NCBI GenBank assembly: GCA_009763385.1
Contig: CM019825.1
Coordinates: forward strand, 17,243,621 to 17,307,620
Direction: 5' to 3'
DNA from: Coix lacryma-jobi var. lacryma-jobi
Lineage: Eukaryota; Streptophyta; Magnoliopsida; Poales; Poaceae
DNA length: 64,000 nt
Shown: in pieces, positions 1 through 12,079 of the stretch
Layout: each line of letters opens with the position of its first letter
Numbering within the stretch: position 1 is the first letter of the stretch
The notes under the pieces: model-generated
Told to the model about the DNA's origin: nothing
The model's database searches: none
The model's input: only the letters and a program-made list of their open reading frames with translations
Program-made: the position numbers and the translations under genes

Positions 1-1669
1 TTTCACCCGGAGTGGCTAGCTAACCATGTACTAGTTAGGAAAAAGAATGGAAAAATGCGGATGTGTGTAGACTACACTGGTCTGAATAAAGCGTGTCCAA
101 AAGTTCCATTTCCTTTACCTAGAATTGATCAGATTGTCGATTCCACTGCGGGGTGCGAAGTACTTTCATTTCTCGATGCGTATTCCGGCTACCACCAGAT
201 TAGGATGAAAGAGTCCGACGAGCTCGCTACCTCTTTTGTTACGCCTTTTGGTATGTATTGCTACGTTACAATGCCCTTCGGCCTTCGAAACGCCGGGGCA
301 ACGTACCAACGATGCATGCAGCATATCTTTGGCGAACACATATGCAAAACCGTCGAGGCCTACGTCGATGACATCGTGGTTAAAACCAAGAAAGTTGAGG
401 ACCTCATCGGCAATCTTGAGACCACGTTCGAGTGCCTCCGGGCCAAGAATGTGAAGCTCAACCCCGAGAAATGTGTCTTTGGTGTGCCTCGGGGCATGCT
501 ACTTGGCTACATTGTCTCACAACGGGGGATCGAGGCCAATCCCGAAAAAATCTCAGCGGTCACGAGGATGGGCCCAATTCGAGACCTCAAGAGCGTACAA
601 AAAGTGACAGGCTGCCTAGCCGCTCTCAGCAGGTTCATCACGAGGCTAGGGGAAAAGGCACTACCTCTCTACCGCCTGCTGAAGAAGGCAGAGCGCTTTG
701 TGTGGACTATCGAAGCCGAGGAGGCCCTAACCAAGTTGAAGGGGTTGCTGACTTCCGCGCCAATCCTCGTGCCACCACGACCAGCCCAGGGTGACGATCC
801 CCCCGAGCCTCTCCTCCTCTATGTGGCCGCAACCACCCAGGTGGTCAGCGCGGTCATAGTTGTCAAGAGGCATGAGGAGGGTCACGCGTTACCTGTCCAA
901 CGGCCGGTGTACTTCATCAGTGAGGTGCTCTCCGAGGCCAAGGTCCGGTACCCGCACATCCAGAAGCTGCTCTACGGCATCATCATCACGAGGCGCAAGC
1001 TCCAGCACTACTTCCTCGCTCATCCCGTAACGGTGGTGTCATCCTTCCCCCTCGGAGAGATCATCAACAATTGGGAGGCCACGGGCGCATCGCCAAGTGG
1101 TCCGCCGAGATAATGGGGGAGACCGTCACCTACGCTCCGCGAAAAGCCATCAAGTCGCAAGCATTGGCGGACTTTGTCGCTGAATGGACCGATACCCAGC
1201 TCTTGCTAGCACAAATCCAAGCCGAGCTCTGGACTATGTACTTTGACGGATCCCTCATGAAGACGGGGGCAGGCGCAGGCCTGCTCTTCATCTCACCCCT
1301 CGGAGTCCACATGCGCTACCTGCTACGCTTGCACTTCCCCGCCTCCAACAACGTCGCTGAGTACGAGGCCCTCGTCAATGGGCTGTGCATCGCCCTCGAG
1401 CTCGGGGTCTGACACCTCGACGTTCGAGGGGACTCGCAGCTCGTCATCAATCAGGTCATGAAGGCCTCAAGCTGCATCGATCCCAAGATAGAAGCGTACT
1501 GCGGAGAAGTGCGCAAGCTAGAAGACAAGTTCTACGGCCTCGAGCTCAACCACATCGCTCGAAAGTACAACGAGGCCGCAGACGAGCTGGCAAAATTGGC
1601 GTCCACGCGCGGCACGGTTCCACCAGATGTCTTCTCGAGGGACGTTTTCGAGCCATCCGTCAAAATCGG
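1..1669 (+). pseudogene. gypsy pol: reverse transcriptase and RNase H, broken
   Basis: The frame is open from base 1, so the gene begins upstream. The reverse transcriptase core carries the FLDAYSGYHQI, MPFGLRNAGATYQR and AYVDDIVV motifs; YVDD holds the catalytic aspartates, near 361-372. The frame is lost near 1078 by a small indel and continues in another frame as the linker and RNase H. RNase H acidic positions are visible in YFDGS (about 1240), NNVAEYEAL (about 1350) and DSQLVI (about 1435). A TGA at 1410-1412 interrupts RNase H where an arginine codon would be expected. The open frame then runs to 1669, where the copia element enters; the rest of pol resumes at 12080. The first YVDD-containing frame is 352 residues from its first Met. 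Confidence 0.9.
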
Positions 1670-3691
1670 TGAAAGGTCCAAATGGCTAGAGGGGGGTGAA
1701 TAGCCAATTCAAAAATCTAGAAACCTGAAACTCAAAGCTCAAAACGAGTATCAGATTGCACAGTCGTTACTACCGGCTACAGGGGCCGGTACTACCGAGG
1801 TCGGTACTACCGGCTCTACAGGTCGGTACTACCGACAACCTAAAAACTGCTACGAGATCGAGATAGAGAAGATGCAAAAGTGGATCTAGCACATACCAAT
1901 ATTTCCCTAGAAGATGTAGATGAAGTTTATACCTTATCCAAGAAGTGGCTCCTCCCCAAAGAGTAGATCGAGCCTTCCCACACCTCAGAACGAGAGAGGA
2001 GGGAGGAAGAACGCGAAGAACACGAGTGCAAACAAAATATCCAAGGATGCAAAATCAACAAGCACACGAGACACAAGATTTAATCCGAGGTTCGGCCACT
2101 TCACTAAGAAGCGCCTACGTCCCCGTTGTTGAGGTGACCACGAAGGTCGGAGTCTCTTTCACCTCCTTGCCTCACTCAAGCAACCACAAAGGCTAGTTGA
2201 GTTTCTTCACTAAGAATCAGAGGGTAATACAAACACTTCGGAGTGCCCTCACAAATGAGTCAATCACGGGCAACGACCGAAGAACACCTAACCGGCTAGA
2301 GTTCCAAGAACTCAAGAGTAAAGAACACAAATCAAGCCGGAGAGATGTTGGATCCAAGTGCTCAAGACGTAGATCGATGCTTCTCACTCTCTAATCTCAC
2401 TTCCCTAGCTCAAAGCTTGCAAGAGATTCACTCTAGAATCAAAGGGGGAGAGAGAGGAGGTTAGTCAACACTTGGGAGCTCTCTTTCTTGAGTTTGGGCG
2501 CAAAGAATGGGAGAGGTGACCGTTGGGAGCCGGCCGAGCGGCTACTTAAACAAGTCAACTGCGCCACGGTCGGTAGTACCGACCCCATAGGTCGGTAGTA
2601 CCGAGGGTCGGTAGTACCGGCCTTTTGGCGGTACTACCTCTAGGCCAAAACTTCTCCGAACAGAGAGTTTGCGCGTTGTCTACAGAGGGGTCGGTAGTAG
2701 GGTCGGTACTACCAGCCTCAGGGTTGGTAGTAGGGTCGGTACTACCGAGGTTATGGCGGTACTACCTCTAGGCCAAAACTAGATCTACACAGAGAGCCTG
2801 AAAAACCACTTCAAACCTCGGTACTACCGAGGTTATGGCGGTACTACCGGTAGGCCAAAAACTCCCCCGAACAGAGAGTTTTGCGTTCTGCTCGCGGAGG
2901 GGTCGGTAGTACCGAGGTTATGGCGGTACTACCGGCCTCAGGGTCGGTAGTAGGGTCGGTACTACCTCTAGGCCAAAACTGACCTCCGCGCTAAAACGAC
3001 CATAACTCTTAGCTCCGAGCTCCGATTTCGATGATCTTGGACATTTTGGAAAGCTTATTCAGAGGGCTACACTTCCCACATGAATACAAGTTCCAAATCA
3101 CAAAGGATTAGTACAAAATTCCAATCCAAGATCCATCGCTTCTCTTTTTTCAAACAAAGACTTCTCCGGAAACTTCTCCGAGTTGATTCAATTCAACTCC
3201 AACACCTTATCCTTTGCAAATGTGCCAACACCACCAAGTGTATACAACCTTGTGCATGTGTGTCAGCATTTTCACAAACATTTTTCAAAGGATTTTCACT
3301 TGCTCTCACCACGCCACTCGATCCTAGTAACCACGCAAAGTTAGATCGCTCAAGATGGCACTAGAAGTTAGACGTCATGAGCACTTTTCACCACATCTAG
3401 CTAGCCTAATTTATATCCCTCTTGATAGTCCGGCTTGCCTATACTCAAGATCAAAAGAGAGAAATAATCTACCACTTGAGCAAGGCATCTTTTCTCTTCT
3501 TCATTTCACCAATGGTAGAGCACTTGATCACATGAGTGCTTGTGGCCGTCACCATCCTCCATGGTTGCCACCTTGCTAGCTCCACCAATGGCTTGGTCAT
3601 AATCCTTTTCCATTAGCTACACACATGCTTCATAAAAGGATTAGACCAAAATAGGTTTCATCAATTAACCAAAACCAAACTAGGGCTTTCA
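1670..3691 (-). repeat. 3' LTR of copia A (2022 bp)
   Basis: Nearly identical to 10087-12074, the main differences being in the CGGTASTACCG repeat region, which is longer here. It ends at 3691 beside the polypurine tract. A TATA-like TTTAAGTA (- strand) lies at 2543-2550. Short open frames on the + strand in this LTR are chance frames, repeated in the other LTR. Confidence 0.95.
2567..2970. repeat. CGGTASTACCG palindrome array in LTR A
   Basis: Many copies of the 11-mer CGGTA(C/G)TACCG, a 5+1+5 inverted repeat, spaced irregularly in the part of U3 just upstream (in element orientation) of the TATA-like box. A smaller cluster lies at about 1768-1843 near the other LTR end. The equivalent arrays in the second LTR are at about 10986-11350 and 10186-10255, with different copy arrangement. 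Confidence 0.85.
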
Positions 3692-4778
3692 ATCTCCCCC
3701 TTTTTGGTAATTGATGACGACCTATACAAAGATATGTAATTTAAGTTTGAGTAACCACATTGATAGTATTGGCTCCCCCTACATATGTGCTATAGAGTTT
3801 GGTTCTAAAATTGGCACATATGTATAGATATGAAATATGGGTGAGCAACACTATCAATGATGATGCTAAGGCATAAGAATGGACCTTTGAAGCGTGATAC
3901 CAATCGGAGTGCACAAGTTATACCATCCTTAGCATCATTATTCACTAGACATACATCAAAACTCAAGAACCCCATGAGATCAACATTTATAATAAGATTC
4001 TTGAGCAACTTGAAACAACAATATGTCTAGTTGCAATCCTATACATGCTAATTAAACAATTTATCAATCAAGTCTTATCACTAGCATTCATCACATAAGC
4101 ATGAATATCAATATAAATAGCTTATGCAATGCAACAAACATATGAATATGCACATTTCAAGTGCAACATACATGTTTATGAGCTTGCTCCCCCTATTTGT
4201 ATGCTCAAATTTTAAGTGTTCAAGCTTCGAGCCACTTGAGACTTTTATCCCCTTTTGTCTTTGTTACTCCCTCTTGCACTAGCATATATCTTTGTAGCAC
4301 ATTCTTTCTCCCCCTTTGTCAACAATTATCATAAAGGTAGAACAAAAATTTTAAAGGAAGGAGGCAACTATTAGCATGAGGTACATGTGAGGAGATCGAA
4401 CTAAGTCACGTTGTGGCTAAATCTAGCTTATGAACATAAGGTATTTAACACGGTTTGCTCTAGAGTAAGCTTCTTCACACATCTTACAATGGTTATCTTA
4501 CTCACGTTGGTTAGACACATTTTGCTCACTTACTAGATCAAACACTAGAGTTACAAGCTCACAAACAAGTTATATGCTACCACTAGATCAAGTCAAACAT
4601 AGAAGCAATAGTGGTACCATATATACTTCAAAGTCATTTGATTTACCATGAATGAACCTAGATAAGCAATGTGATAGCTATATGAACTAGAGCAAATCCT
4701 AATAAGAATGAATGCACATGCCAAACAATTTCACCTTTGCTTTGTCGGAGGAGAGGCATGTCATATGTGGAGGTGCAT
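3692..4778 (-). other. copia A: pol-LTR spacer with polypurine tract
   Basis: About 1.1 kb between the pol stop and the 3' LTR with no ORF of note. The polypurine tract is 3692-3705 (read on the - strand as AAAAAGGGGGAGAT) directly against the LTR. Other SIRE elements carry an env-like gene here; none is visible. Several stretches resemble the spacer of copia B at 35778-36791, including the segment around 4120-4200. Confidence 0.8.
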
Positions 4779-7700
4779 TCAACTCATGTTGGAGAAGTCT
4801 AGGATATTCAATTCATTCCTTAGCTTGCAAAACCTTCTCTCATCTAGTGGCTTGGTGAAGATATCGGCAAGTTGATCATCGGTGCCCACACTTTCAATAG
4901 ATATGTCTTTCTTTGCTTGATGATCTCTAATGAAGTGATGCCTTATGTCAATGTGCTTTGTTCTTGAATGTTGAACCGGGTTGGTGGCTATTTTGACGGC
5001 GCTCTCATTATCACATAGCAATGGAACTTGTCCAAACTTGACTCCATAATCTTGCAATGTAGCTTTCATCCATAACAATTGTGCACAACAACTACCCGCA
5101 AATATGTATTCGGCTTCGGCGGTAGAGAGTGCAACACTATTTTGCTTCTTTGATGACCATGAGACAAGTGATCTTCCAAGCAATTGACAAGTGTCCGATG
5201 TGCTCTTCCTATCCACCTTGCATCCCGCATAGTCGGAATCCGAGTATCCAATTAATTCAAATTGAGAGCCCTTGGGATACCATAGTCCAACATTTGGAGT
5301 GTGCTTCAAATATCTCAATATTCTTTTGGTTGCCTTCAAATGACTTTCCCTTGGAGAAGCTTGGAACCTTGCACACATGCACACACTAAACATAACATCC
5401 GGTCTTGATGCGGTCACATAAAGTAAGCTTCCAATCATTGACCGATATAACTTTTGATCTACCATGTCACCACTAGACTCACTATCCAAATGTCCATTTG
5501 TGCCCATTGGAGTGGTTATTGCTTTAGCTTCATCTAACCCAAACTTCTTTAGCATGTCCTTGATGTACTTGCCTTGACTAACGAAAGTGCCTTTCTTCAT
5601 TTGCTTGATTTGTAGACCAAGGAAGTAACTAAGCTCTCCAATCATAGACATCTCAAATTCTTTAGCCATCATCTCCCCAAACTCTTCACAAAAGTCTTGG
5701 TTGGTTGATCCAAAGATAATGTCATCCACATAGATTTGCAACACAAACAAGCTACTTCCAATCTTCTTGGTGAAGAGAGTGGTGTCAACCTTTCCAATCT
5801 TGAACCCTTTTGCTAACAAGAAGTCCCTCAATCTTTCATACCAAGCTCTAGGTGCTTGCTTCAACCCATATAGTGCCTTCTTGAGCTTGTACACATGGTT
5901 GGGCTTCTTCAAGTCTTCGAACCCGGGAGGTTGCTCAACATACACTAACTCATTGATGAATCCATTGAGAAAAGCACTCTTCACATCCATCTAATAGAGC
6001 TTGATGTTGTGAGCACAAGCATATGCAAGAAGGATTCTAATGGCTTCCAATCTAGCAACCGGTGCAAAGGTTTCTCCAAAGTCAATCCCTTCCATTTGAG
6101 TGTATCCTTGTGCAACCAATCTTGCTTTGTTCCTTACAACAATGCCATCTTCATCTTGCTTGTTCCGGAAGACCCATCTTGTACCAATAACATTTGTTTT
6201 CTTTGGTCTTTCCACTAACTCTCAAACATCATTGCGGGTGAAGTTGTTCAACTCTTCATGCATTGCATTCACCCAATCAACATCCATCAAAGCTTCATCA
6301 ATCTTGGTTGGCTCAATAGATGATACAAATGAGTAGTGTTCACAAAATGAAGCCAATCTTGATCTTGTTTGCACACCTCTTCTTATGTCACCAACAATTT
6401 GATCTAAGGGATGATCTCTTGCAATGTGTGTTGGTTGTAGCACTTGTTGCGGTTGGACACTTGCACTTGCACTTGGATGAGCCACTTGAGAGCTACTAGC
6501 ATCTTGTTGATCATGAGAACCACTAGAGCTTGCAACATCATTGCCATGCATGGTTGGAGGTGAGAGCACTTGATCTTTGTCATCTTCAATGTCAACCACT
6601 TGCTTTGGCCTAATATCACCAATGTCCATGTTCTTCATAGCTTCGGCCAATTGTGTTCCTCTCACATCATCTATATTATCTTGTTCTTCATGTGAGCCAT
6701 TGGTTTCATCAAACTCAACATCATAGACTTCTTCAACGATTCTTGATGTGTTGTTCCACACTCTATAGGCTTTGCTTGTAGTGGAGTAACCAAGAAGTGT
6801 CCCTTCATCACATTTCTTCTCAAACTTTCCAAGTCTTGTGCCCTTCTTCAATATGTAACATTTGCACCCAAAAACCCAAAAGTAAGCAATGTTGGGCTTT
6901 CTATCATTGAGGAGCTCATATGGTGTCTTCTTCAATAGAGGGTGACAATAGAGTCGGTTGCTATAGTAGCAAGCCGTGTTGATTGCTTCGGCCCAAAAAG
7001 AATCACTCACATTGTATTCACTAAGCATAGATCTTGACATATCAATGAGTGTCTTATTCTTCCTTTCAACTATCCCATTGGATTGAGGTGTATACTTGGT
7101 CGAGAATTGATGTTTGATTCCAAACTTATCACATAACTCATCAACTCTTGTGTTTCTAAACTCACTTCCATTGTCACTTCTCACTTTCTTGATTCTTCTA
7201 TCAAACTCATTTTGACTTCTCTTGACAAAGGTTTTGAATACCCCAAACACTTCACTTTTGTCAACAAGAAAGAAGACCCATGTGTATCTTGTATAGTCAT
7301 CCACTATCACAAAGCCATACTTGTTTCCCCCAATACTTGCATATGTAGTTGGTCCAAACAAGTCCATGTGCAACAACTCAAGTGCATGTGTAGTGCTCAT
7401 CATTCCTTTGTTTGGATGGGTGTTTCCAACTTGCTTTCCCATTTGGCATGCACTACATAGCTTGTCCTTTTCAAAGTGAACATCTTTTAGCCCTCTCACC
7501 ATGTCATGCTTCACTAGCCTCTTTAGTTGCTTCATTCCAACATGTCCCAAGCGCCTATGCCATAGCCAACCCATGCTTGATTTGGTGAATAAGCATGTTG
7601 TCAATTGAGCTTCACTACCATCAAAGTCCACCAAATAGAGGTTCTCATATCTAAATCCTTTGAAGATCACATCACTTCCATCAACACTCACAATCTCCAC

Positions 7701-7991
7701 ATCATCAACACCAAATATGCATTTGAATCCCAAATCACACAATTGTGCCACTGACAACAAGTTGAAGTTGAGAGATTCCACTAATAGCACATTGGAGATG
7801 CTCAAGTCATTTGATATTGCAATCTTTCCCAAGCCTTTGACCTTGTCTTTCTTGTTGTCACCAAATGTGATAGCATTTGCATGATCATTGCCACTAGTGT
7901 TGATTGATTTGAACATTCTACCATCTCCGGTCATGTGTTGAGTGCACCCACTATCAAGCACCCAATGCCTTCCTCCGGCTTTGTAATTAAC
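4779..7991 (-). pseudogene. copia A pol: protease, integrase, reverse transcriptase, RNase H
   Basis: Read on the - strand from about 7991. The aspartic protease site is DSG in LDSGCTQHMTGD near 7960. The integrase zinc region (LWHRRLGH...CSACQ, HHCC) is near 7500, and the integrase core has MDLFGPT, SDNGSEF and GIVERKN as the D-D-E residues, about 7360-7050. Reverse transcriptase begins near 6215 (WVFRNKQDEDG) and has IYVDDIIFGS near 5730; copia RNase H has DSDYAGCKVDRKS and ALSTAEAEY near 5240-5110. Two nonsense codons break the polyprotein: TGA at 6219-6221 where copia B has Trp, and TAG at 5991-5993 where copia B has Gln. Otherwise the frame is open to the stop at 4779. Confidence 0.93.
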
Positions 7992-8003
7992 CTACAAAAA
8001 GGA

Positions 8004-10029
8004 TCAATTCTTTTTAGGTACCCAAATCTTTTTGGGTCCTCCAAGGTTAGTAACCAAGCTCCTGGGCACCCAAATTGCCTTCTTCTTTGGGCCAACCATG
8101 GGTGCACCAATGTACTTAGCCTTCACACCATTAGTGCCCTTAGTAAGCATATAACAAGAATCAAAGCGAATAGATGTAACATGAGCATGCTTCTTGTTTT
8201 TTATTCTTGTTAAAGCAATGTTGTTCTATATGCCCGGATTGCTTGCAACTATTGCAAAACCGACCGTTGCTCTTCACAAAATGAGTCTTGTGAGGAACAA
8301 AAGCCGCCTTGCCCTTCTTGGGGGTATAGCCAAGTCCCTCCTTATTGAGTGGAGACCTTTGGCTACCCAAGCACTTAAGCAAACGGGCATCTCCACCATA
8401 GGCATTGCCTAAGGCATGAGTGAGCTCATTAACCTTGTTCTTAAGGTTCTTATTTTCTACTACTAATGATGAGTTACATGTAGTAGAAGTAGACATTTTA
8501 ATTGAGCTAGATGATGATGATGCATTGATAGGAGCAACAATAATAGGAGTGTAAAAAGATTCATCAAGTATATCACAAGTTACTCCTACATTGCATGTCT
8601 CCACAACATCCTCAATCTTACTTTGATCAAGGAGGGAGGATTGGGCTTCCTTAAGCCTAGTGTGAGCTTGATCAAGCTTCTCATGGGCTTCCTCTAGCCT
8701 CTCATGAGTAGACTTGAGCTCATCAAAGGATTGCTCAAGAGCCTTGTTGGCCTTGCGCAATTCTTTGCACTCCTTCCTCTTAGTCTCAATGTAAGAGTGA
8801 GCATCTCGTAGCATGCTTATGAGGTCCTCCTTTGAGTACTCCTCATCATCATCACTCTCACTCTCACTCTCATCGGATGATACCTTAGTGGCCTTAGCCA
8901 TGAAGCATGTCAATGGAGCGTCGAAGATAGAAGGCTTGCTTGAGATAGCAAGACTAGCCATAGCCTTCTTCTTGGTGGTCTTCCTCTCATCATCACTAGA
9001 ATCACCATCATCGCTTGAGGAAGCATCACTATCCCATGTCACAACATAGGATCCACCCTTCTTCTTTTCCTTCTTCTTCTCCTTCTTCTCCTTCTTCTCC
9101 TTCTTGTTCTTCTTATGATCATCTTCATCATCACTAGATTGTGGACAATCCGCAATGAAGTGATCTTTGCTCTTGCATCGATAGCATCTTCTAGTTGAGC
9201 TCTTGTATGAATCTCTTTTCTTTCTTGCCCCAAAGCTCTTCTTCTTCATGAACTTGCCAAACTTCTTGACAAAGAGAGCTATTTCTTCATCATCAAACTC
9301 ATTGCTGCTTGTGCTAGCTTCATCATCACTTTTCTCCTTCTTTGCTTTGCCCTTGCTCTTGATCTTGGAGGATGACGCCTTGAACGCCACAGTCTTCTTC
9401 TTCTTCTCTTCCTCTTGGGCTCCCCCATCCCGTTCCACACGGTATGTGTCTTGAGTGACCACATCACCTAGTACTTGGTTTGGGGTTACCGTATCCAACC
9501 CTTCTCTCACAAGAATTGTCACCAAGGTATCAAACCTAGGTGGCAAGCATCTCAAGAACTTGTGAGAAAAGTCCTTGTCATCCACCTTCTCACCCAACGC
9601 CTTCAAATCATTGACAATGACTTGCAACCGGTGAAACATCTCCGGTATGCTTTCATCATCTTGCATCTTGAAGGTGGCAAGCTTGTCTTTGAGAATGTAA
9701 AGCTTGGCACTCTTCACGGCCTTGGTGCCCTCATAGGTCTCCTCTAATCTTTCCCATATCTCACTTGCACGCTCGAGATTCTTGATTTGCTCAAAAACTT
9801 TGATGTCGAATGCTTCATAGAAAAGGTTGATTGCCACATCATTCCATTGAAGCTTCTCTTCTTCTCTTGGAGTTGGATCGGCAGAGTCAATCACAACAAA
9901 GTCATGCTCGATCACATCCCATATCTTCCTATTCATGCCCCTTGTGAACGCGCACATCTTCCGCTTCCAACAATCGAAGTTGGTGCCGCCAAAATGTGGT
10001 GGCTTCCCCATATAGTTGATTTGAGCCAT
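8004..10029 (-). pseudogene. copia A gag with one frameshift
   Basis: Starts at ATG 10029, about 45 bases inside the primer-binding site. The N-terminal half matches the retrotransposon gag (UBN2) fold, seen in MGKPPHFGGTNFDCWKRK and LRCLPPRFDTLVTIL. A CCHC zinc knuckle (CYRCKSKDHFIADCP) lies near 9180. Lysine-rich and Ser/Asp-rich low-complexity segments follow, then a predicted coiled coil of about 70 residues, and a second knuckle-like CNSCKQSGHIEQHC near 8240. At about 8200 a run of six A in place of five shifts the frame, giving a premature stop at 8161; the ancestral frame continues to TGA 8004-8006. Gag forms the particle and binds element RNA. Confidence 0.9.
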
Positions 10030-10071
10030 TGCAACACCGGAGGTTGTAAATCCTCAAACAAACGGTGACTT

Positions 10072-10084
10072 GGCTCCGATACCA
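10072..10084 (-). other. primer-binding site, copia A
   Basis: Reads TGGTATCGGAGCC on the - strand, two bases inside the 5' LTR. It resembles the initiator methionine tRNA 3'-end complement (TGGTATCAGAGC) used by most plant copia elements, with one difference. Confidence 0.88.
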
Positions 10085-10086
10085 CT

Positions 10087-12074
10087 TGAAAGGTCCGAAT
10101 GGCTAGAGGGGGGGTGAATAGCCAATTCAAAAATCTAGAAACCTGAAACTCAAAGCTCAAAACGAGTATCAGATTGCACAGTCGTTACTACCGGCTACAG
10201 GGGCCGGTACTACCGAGGTCGGTACTACCGGCTCTACAGGTCGGTACTACCGACAACCTAAAAACTGCTACGAGATCGAGATAGAGAAGATGCAAAAGTG
10301 GATCTAGCACATACCAATATTTCCCTAGAAGATGTAGATGAAGTTTATACCTTATCCAAGAAGTGGCTCCTCCCCAAAGAGTAGATCGAGCCTTCCCACA
10401 CCTCAGAACGAGAGAGGAGGGAGGAAGAACGCGAAGAACACGAGTGCAAACAAAATATCCAAGGATGCAAAATCAACAAGCACACGAGACACAAGATTTA
10501 ATCCGAGGTTCGGCCACTTCACTAAGAAGCGCCTACGTCCCCGTTGTTGAGGTGACCACGAAGGTCGGAGTCTCTTTCACCTCCTTGCCTCACTCAAGCA
10601 ACCACAAAGGCTAGTTGAGTTTCTTCACTAAGAATCAGAGGGTAATACAAACACTTCGGAGTGCCCTCACAAATGAGTCAATCACGGGCAACGACCGAAG
10701 AACACCTAACCGGCTAGAGTTCCAAGAACTCAAGAGTAAAGAACACAAATCAAGCCGGAGAGATGTTGGATCCAAGTGCTCAAGACGTAGATCGATGCTT
10801 CTCACTCTCTAATCTCACTTCCCTAGCTCAAAGCTTGCAAGAGATTCACTCTAGAATCAAAGGGGGAGAGAGAGGAGGTTAGTCAACACTTGGGAGCTCT
10901 CTTTCTTGAGTTTGGGCGCAAAGAATGGGAGAGGTGACCGTTGGGAGCCGGCCGAGCGGCTACTTAAACAAGTCAACTGCGCCACGGTCGGTAGTACCGA
11001 CCTTATGGCGGTACTACCTCTAGGCCAAAACTCCTCCGAACAGAGAGTTTGCGCGCTGTCTACAGAGGGGTCGGTAGTAGGGTCGGTACTACCGAGGTTA
11101 TGGCGGTACTACCTCTAGGCCAAAACTAGATCTACACAGAGAGCCTGAAAAACCACTTCAAACCTCGGTACTACCGACACCCTGGTCGGTACTACCGAGC
11201 CCGGTACTACCGAGGTTATGGCGGTACTACCGGTAGGCCAAAAACTCCCCCGAACAGAGAGTTTTGCGTTCTGCTCGCGGAGGGGTCGGTAGTACCGAGG
11301 TTATGGCGGTACTACCGGCCTCAAGGTCGGTAGTAGGGTCGGTACTACCTCTAGGCCAAAACTGACCTCCGCGCTAAAACGACCATAACTCTTAGCTCCG
11401 AACTCCGATTTCAATGATCTTGGACATTTTGGAAAGCTTATTCAGAGGGCTACACATCCCACATGAATACAAGTTCCAAATCACAAAGGATTAGTACAGA
11501 ATTCCAATTCAAGATCCATCACTTCTCTTTTTTCAAACAAAGACTTCTCCGGAAACTTCTCCGAGTTGATTCAATTCAACTCCAACACCTTATCCTTTGC
11601 AAATGTGCCAACACCACCAAGTGTATACAACCTTGTGCATGTGTGTTAGCATTTTCACAAACATTTTTCAAAGGATTTTCACTTGCTCTCACCACGCCAC
11701 TCGATCCTAGTAACCACGCAAAGTTAGATCGCTCAAGATGGCACTAGAAGTTAGACGTCATGAGCACTTTTCACCACATCTAGCTAGCCTAATTTATATC
11801 CCTCTTGATAGTCCAGCTTGCCTATACTCAAGATCAAAAGAGAGAAATAATCTACCACTTGAGCAAGGCATCTTTTCTCTTCTTCATTTCACCAATGGTA
11901 GAGCACTTGATCACATGAGTGCTTGTGGCCGTCACCATCCTCCATGGTTGCCACCTTGCTAGCTCCACCAATGGCTTGGTCATAATCCTTTTCCATTAGC
12001 TACACACATGCTTCATAAAAGGATTAGACCAAAATAGGTTTCAGCAATTAACCAAAACCAAACTAGGGCTTTCA
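10087..12074 (-). repeat. 5' LTR of copia A (1988 bp)
   Basis: Paired with 1670-3691. A TATA-like TTTAAGTA (- strand) is at 10961-10968, with the palindrome array at 10986-11350 upstream of it in element orientation. Unlike the 3' copy it has CAG instead of CAT at 12041-12043, breaking the arm that pairs with the spacer next to the 3' LTR. Confidence 0.95.
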
Positions 12075-12079
12075 ATCGG

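Larger units (their letters stand above)
1670..12074 (-). mobile_element. Ty1/copia retrotransposon A (SIRE/Maximus type), complete, nested in gypsy
   Basis: Bounded by two 2-kb LTRs ending TGAAAG...CTTTCA and flanked by the 5-bp target duplication ATCGG (1665-1669 and 12075-12079). On the - strand the order is 5' LTR, primer-binding site, gag, protease, integrase, reverse transcriptase, RNase H, about 1.1 kb without coding, polypurine tract, 3' LTR. Integrase before reverse transcriptase is diagnostic of copia. Long LTRs and the large gag with a second CCHC-like motif fit the SIRE/Maximus lineage. It carries at least one gag frameshift and two nonsense codons in pol, so it is probably not autonomous now. 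No env-like ORF is seen. Confidence 0.95.

Noticed and set aside
1945..2394. small open frames in LTR A repeated at 10363-10812
   Set aside because: Both copies lie inside the two LTRs; identical because the LTRs are, with no sign of coding.
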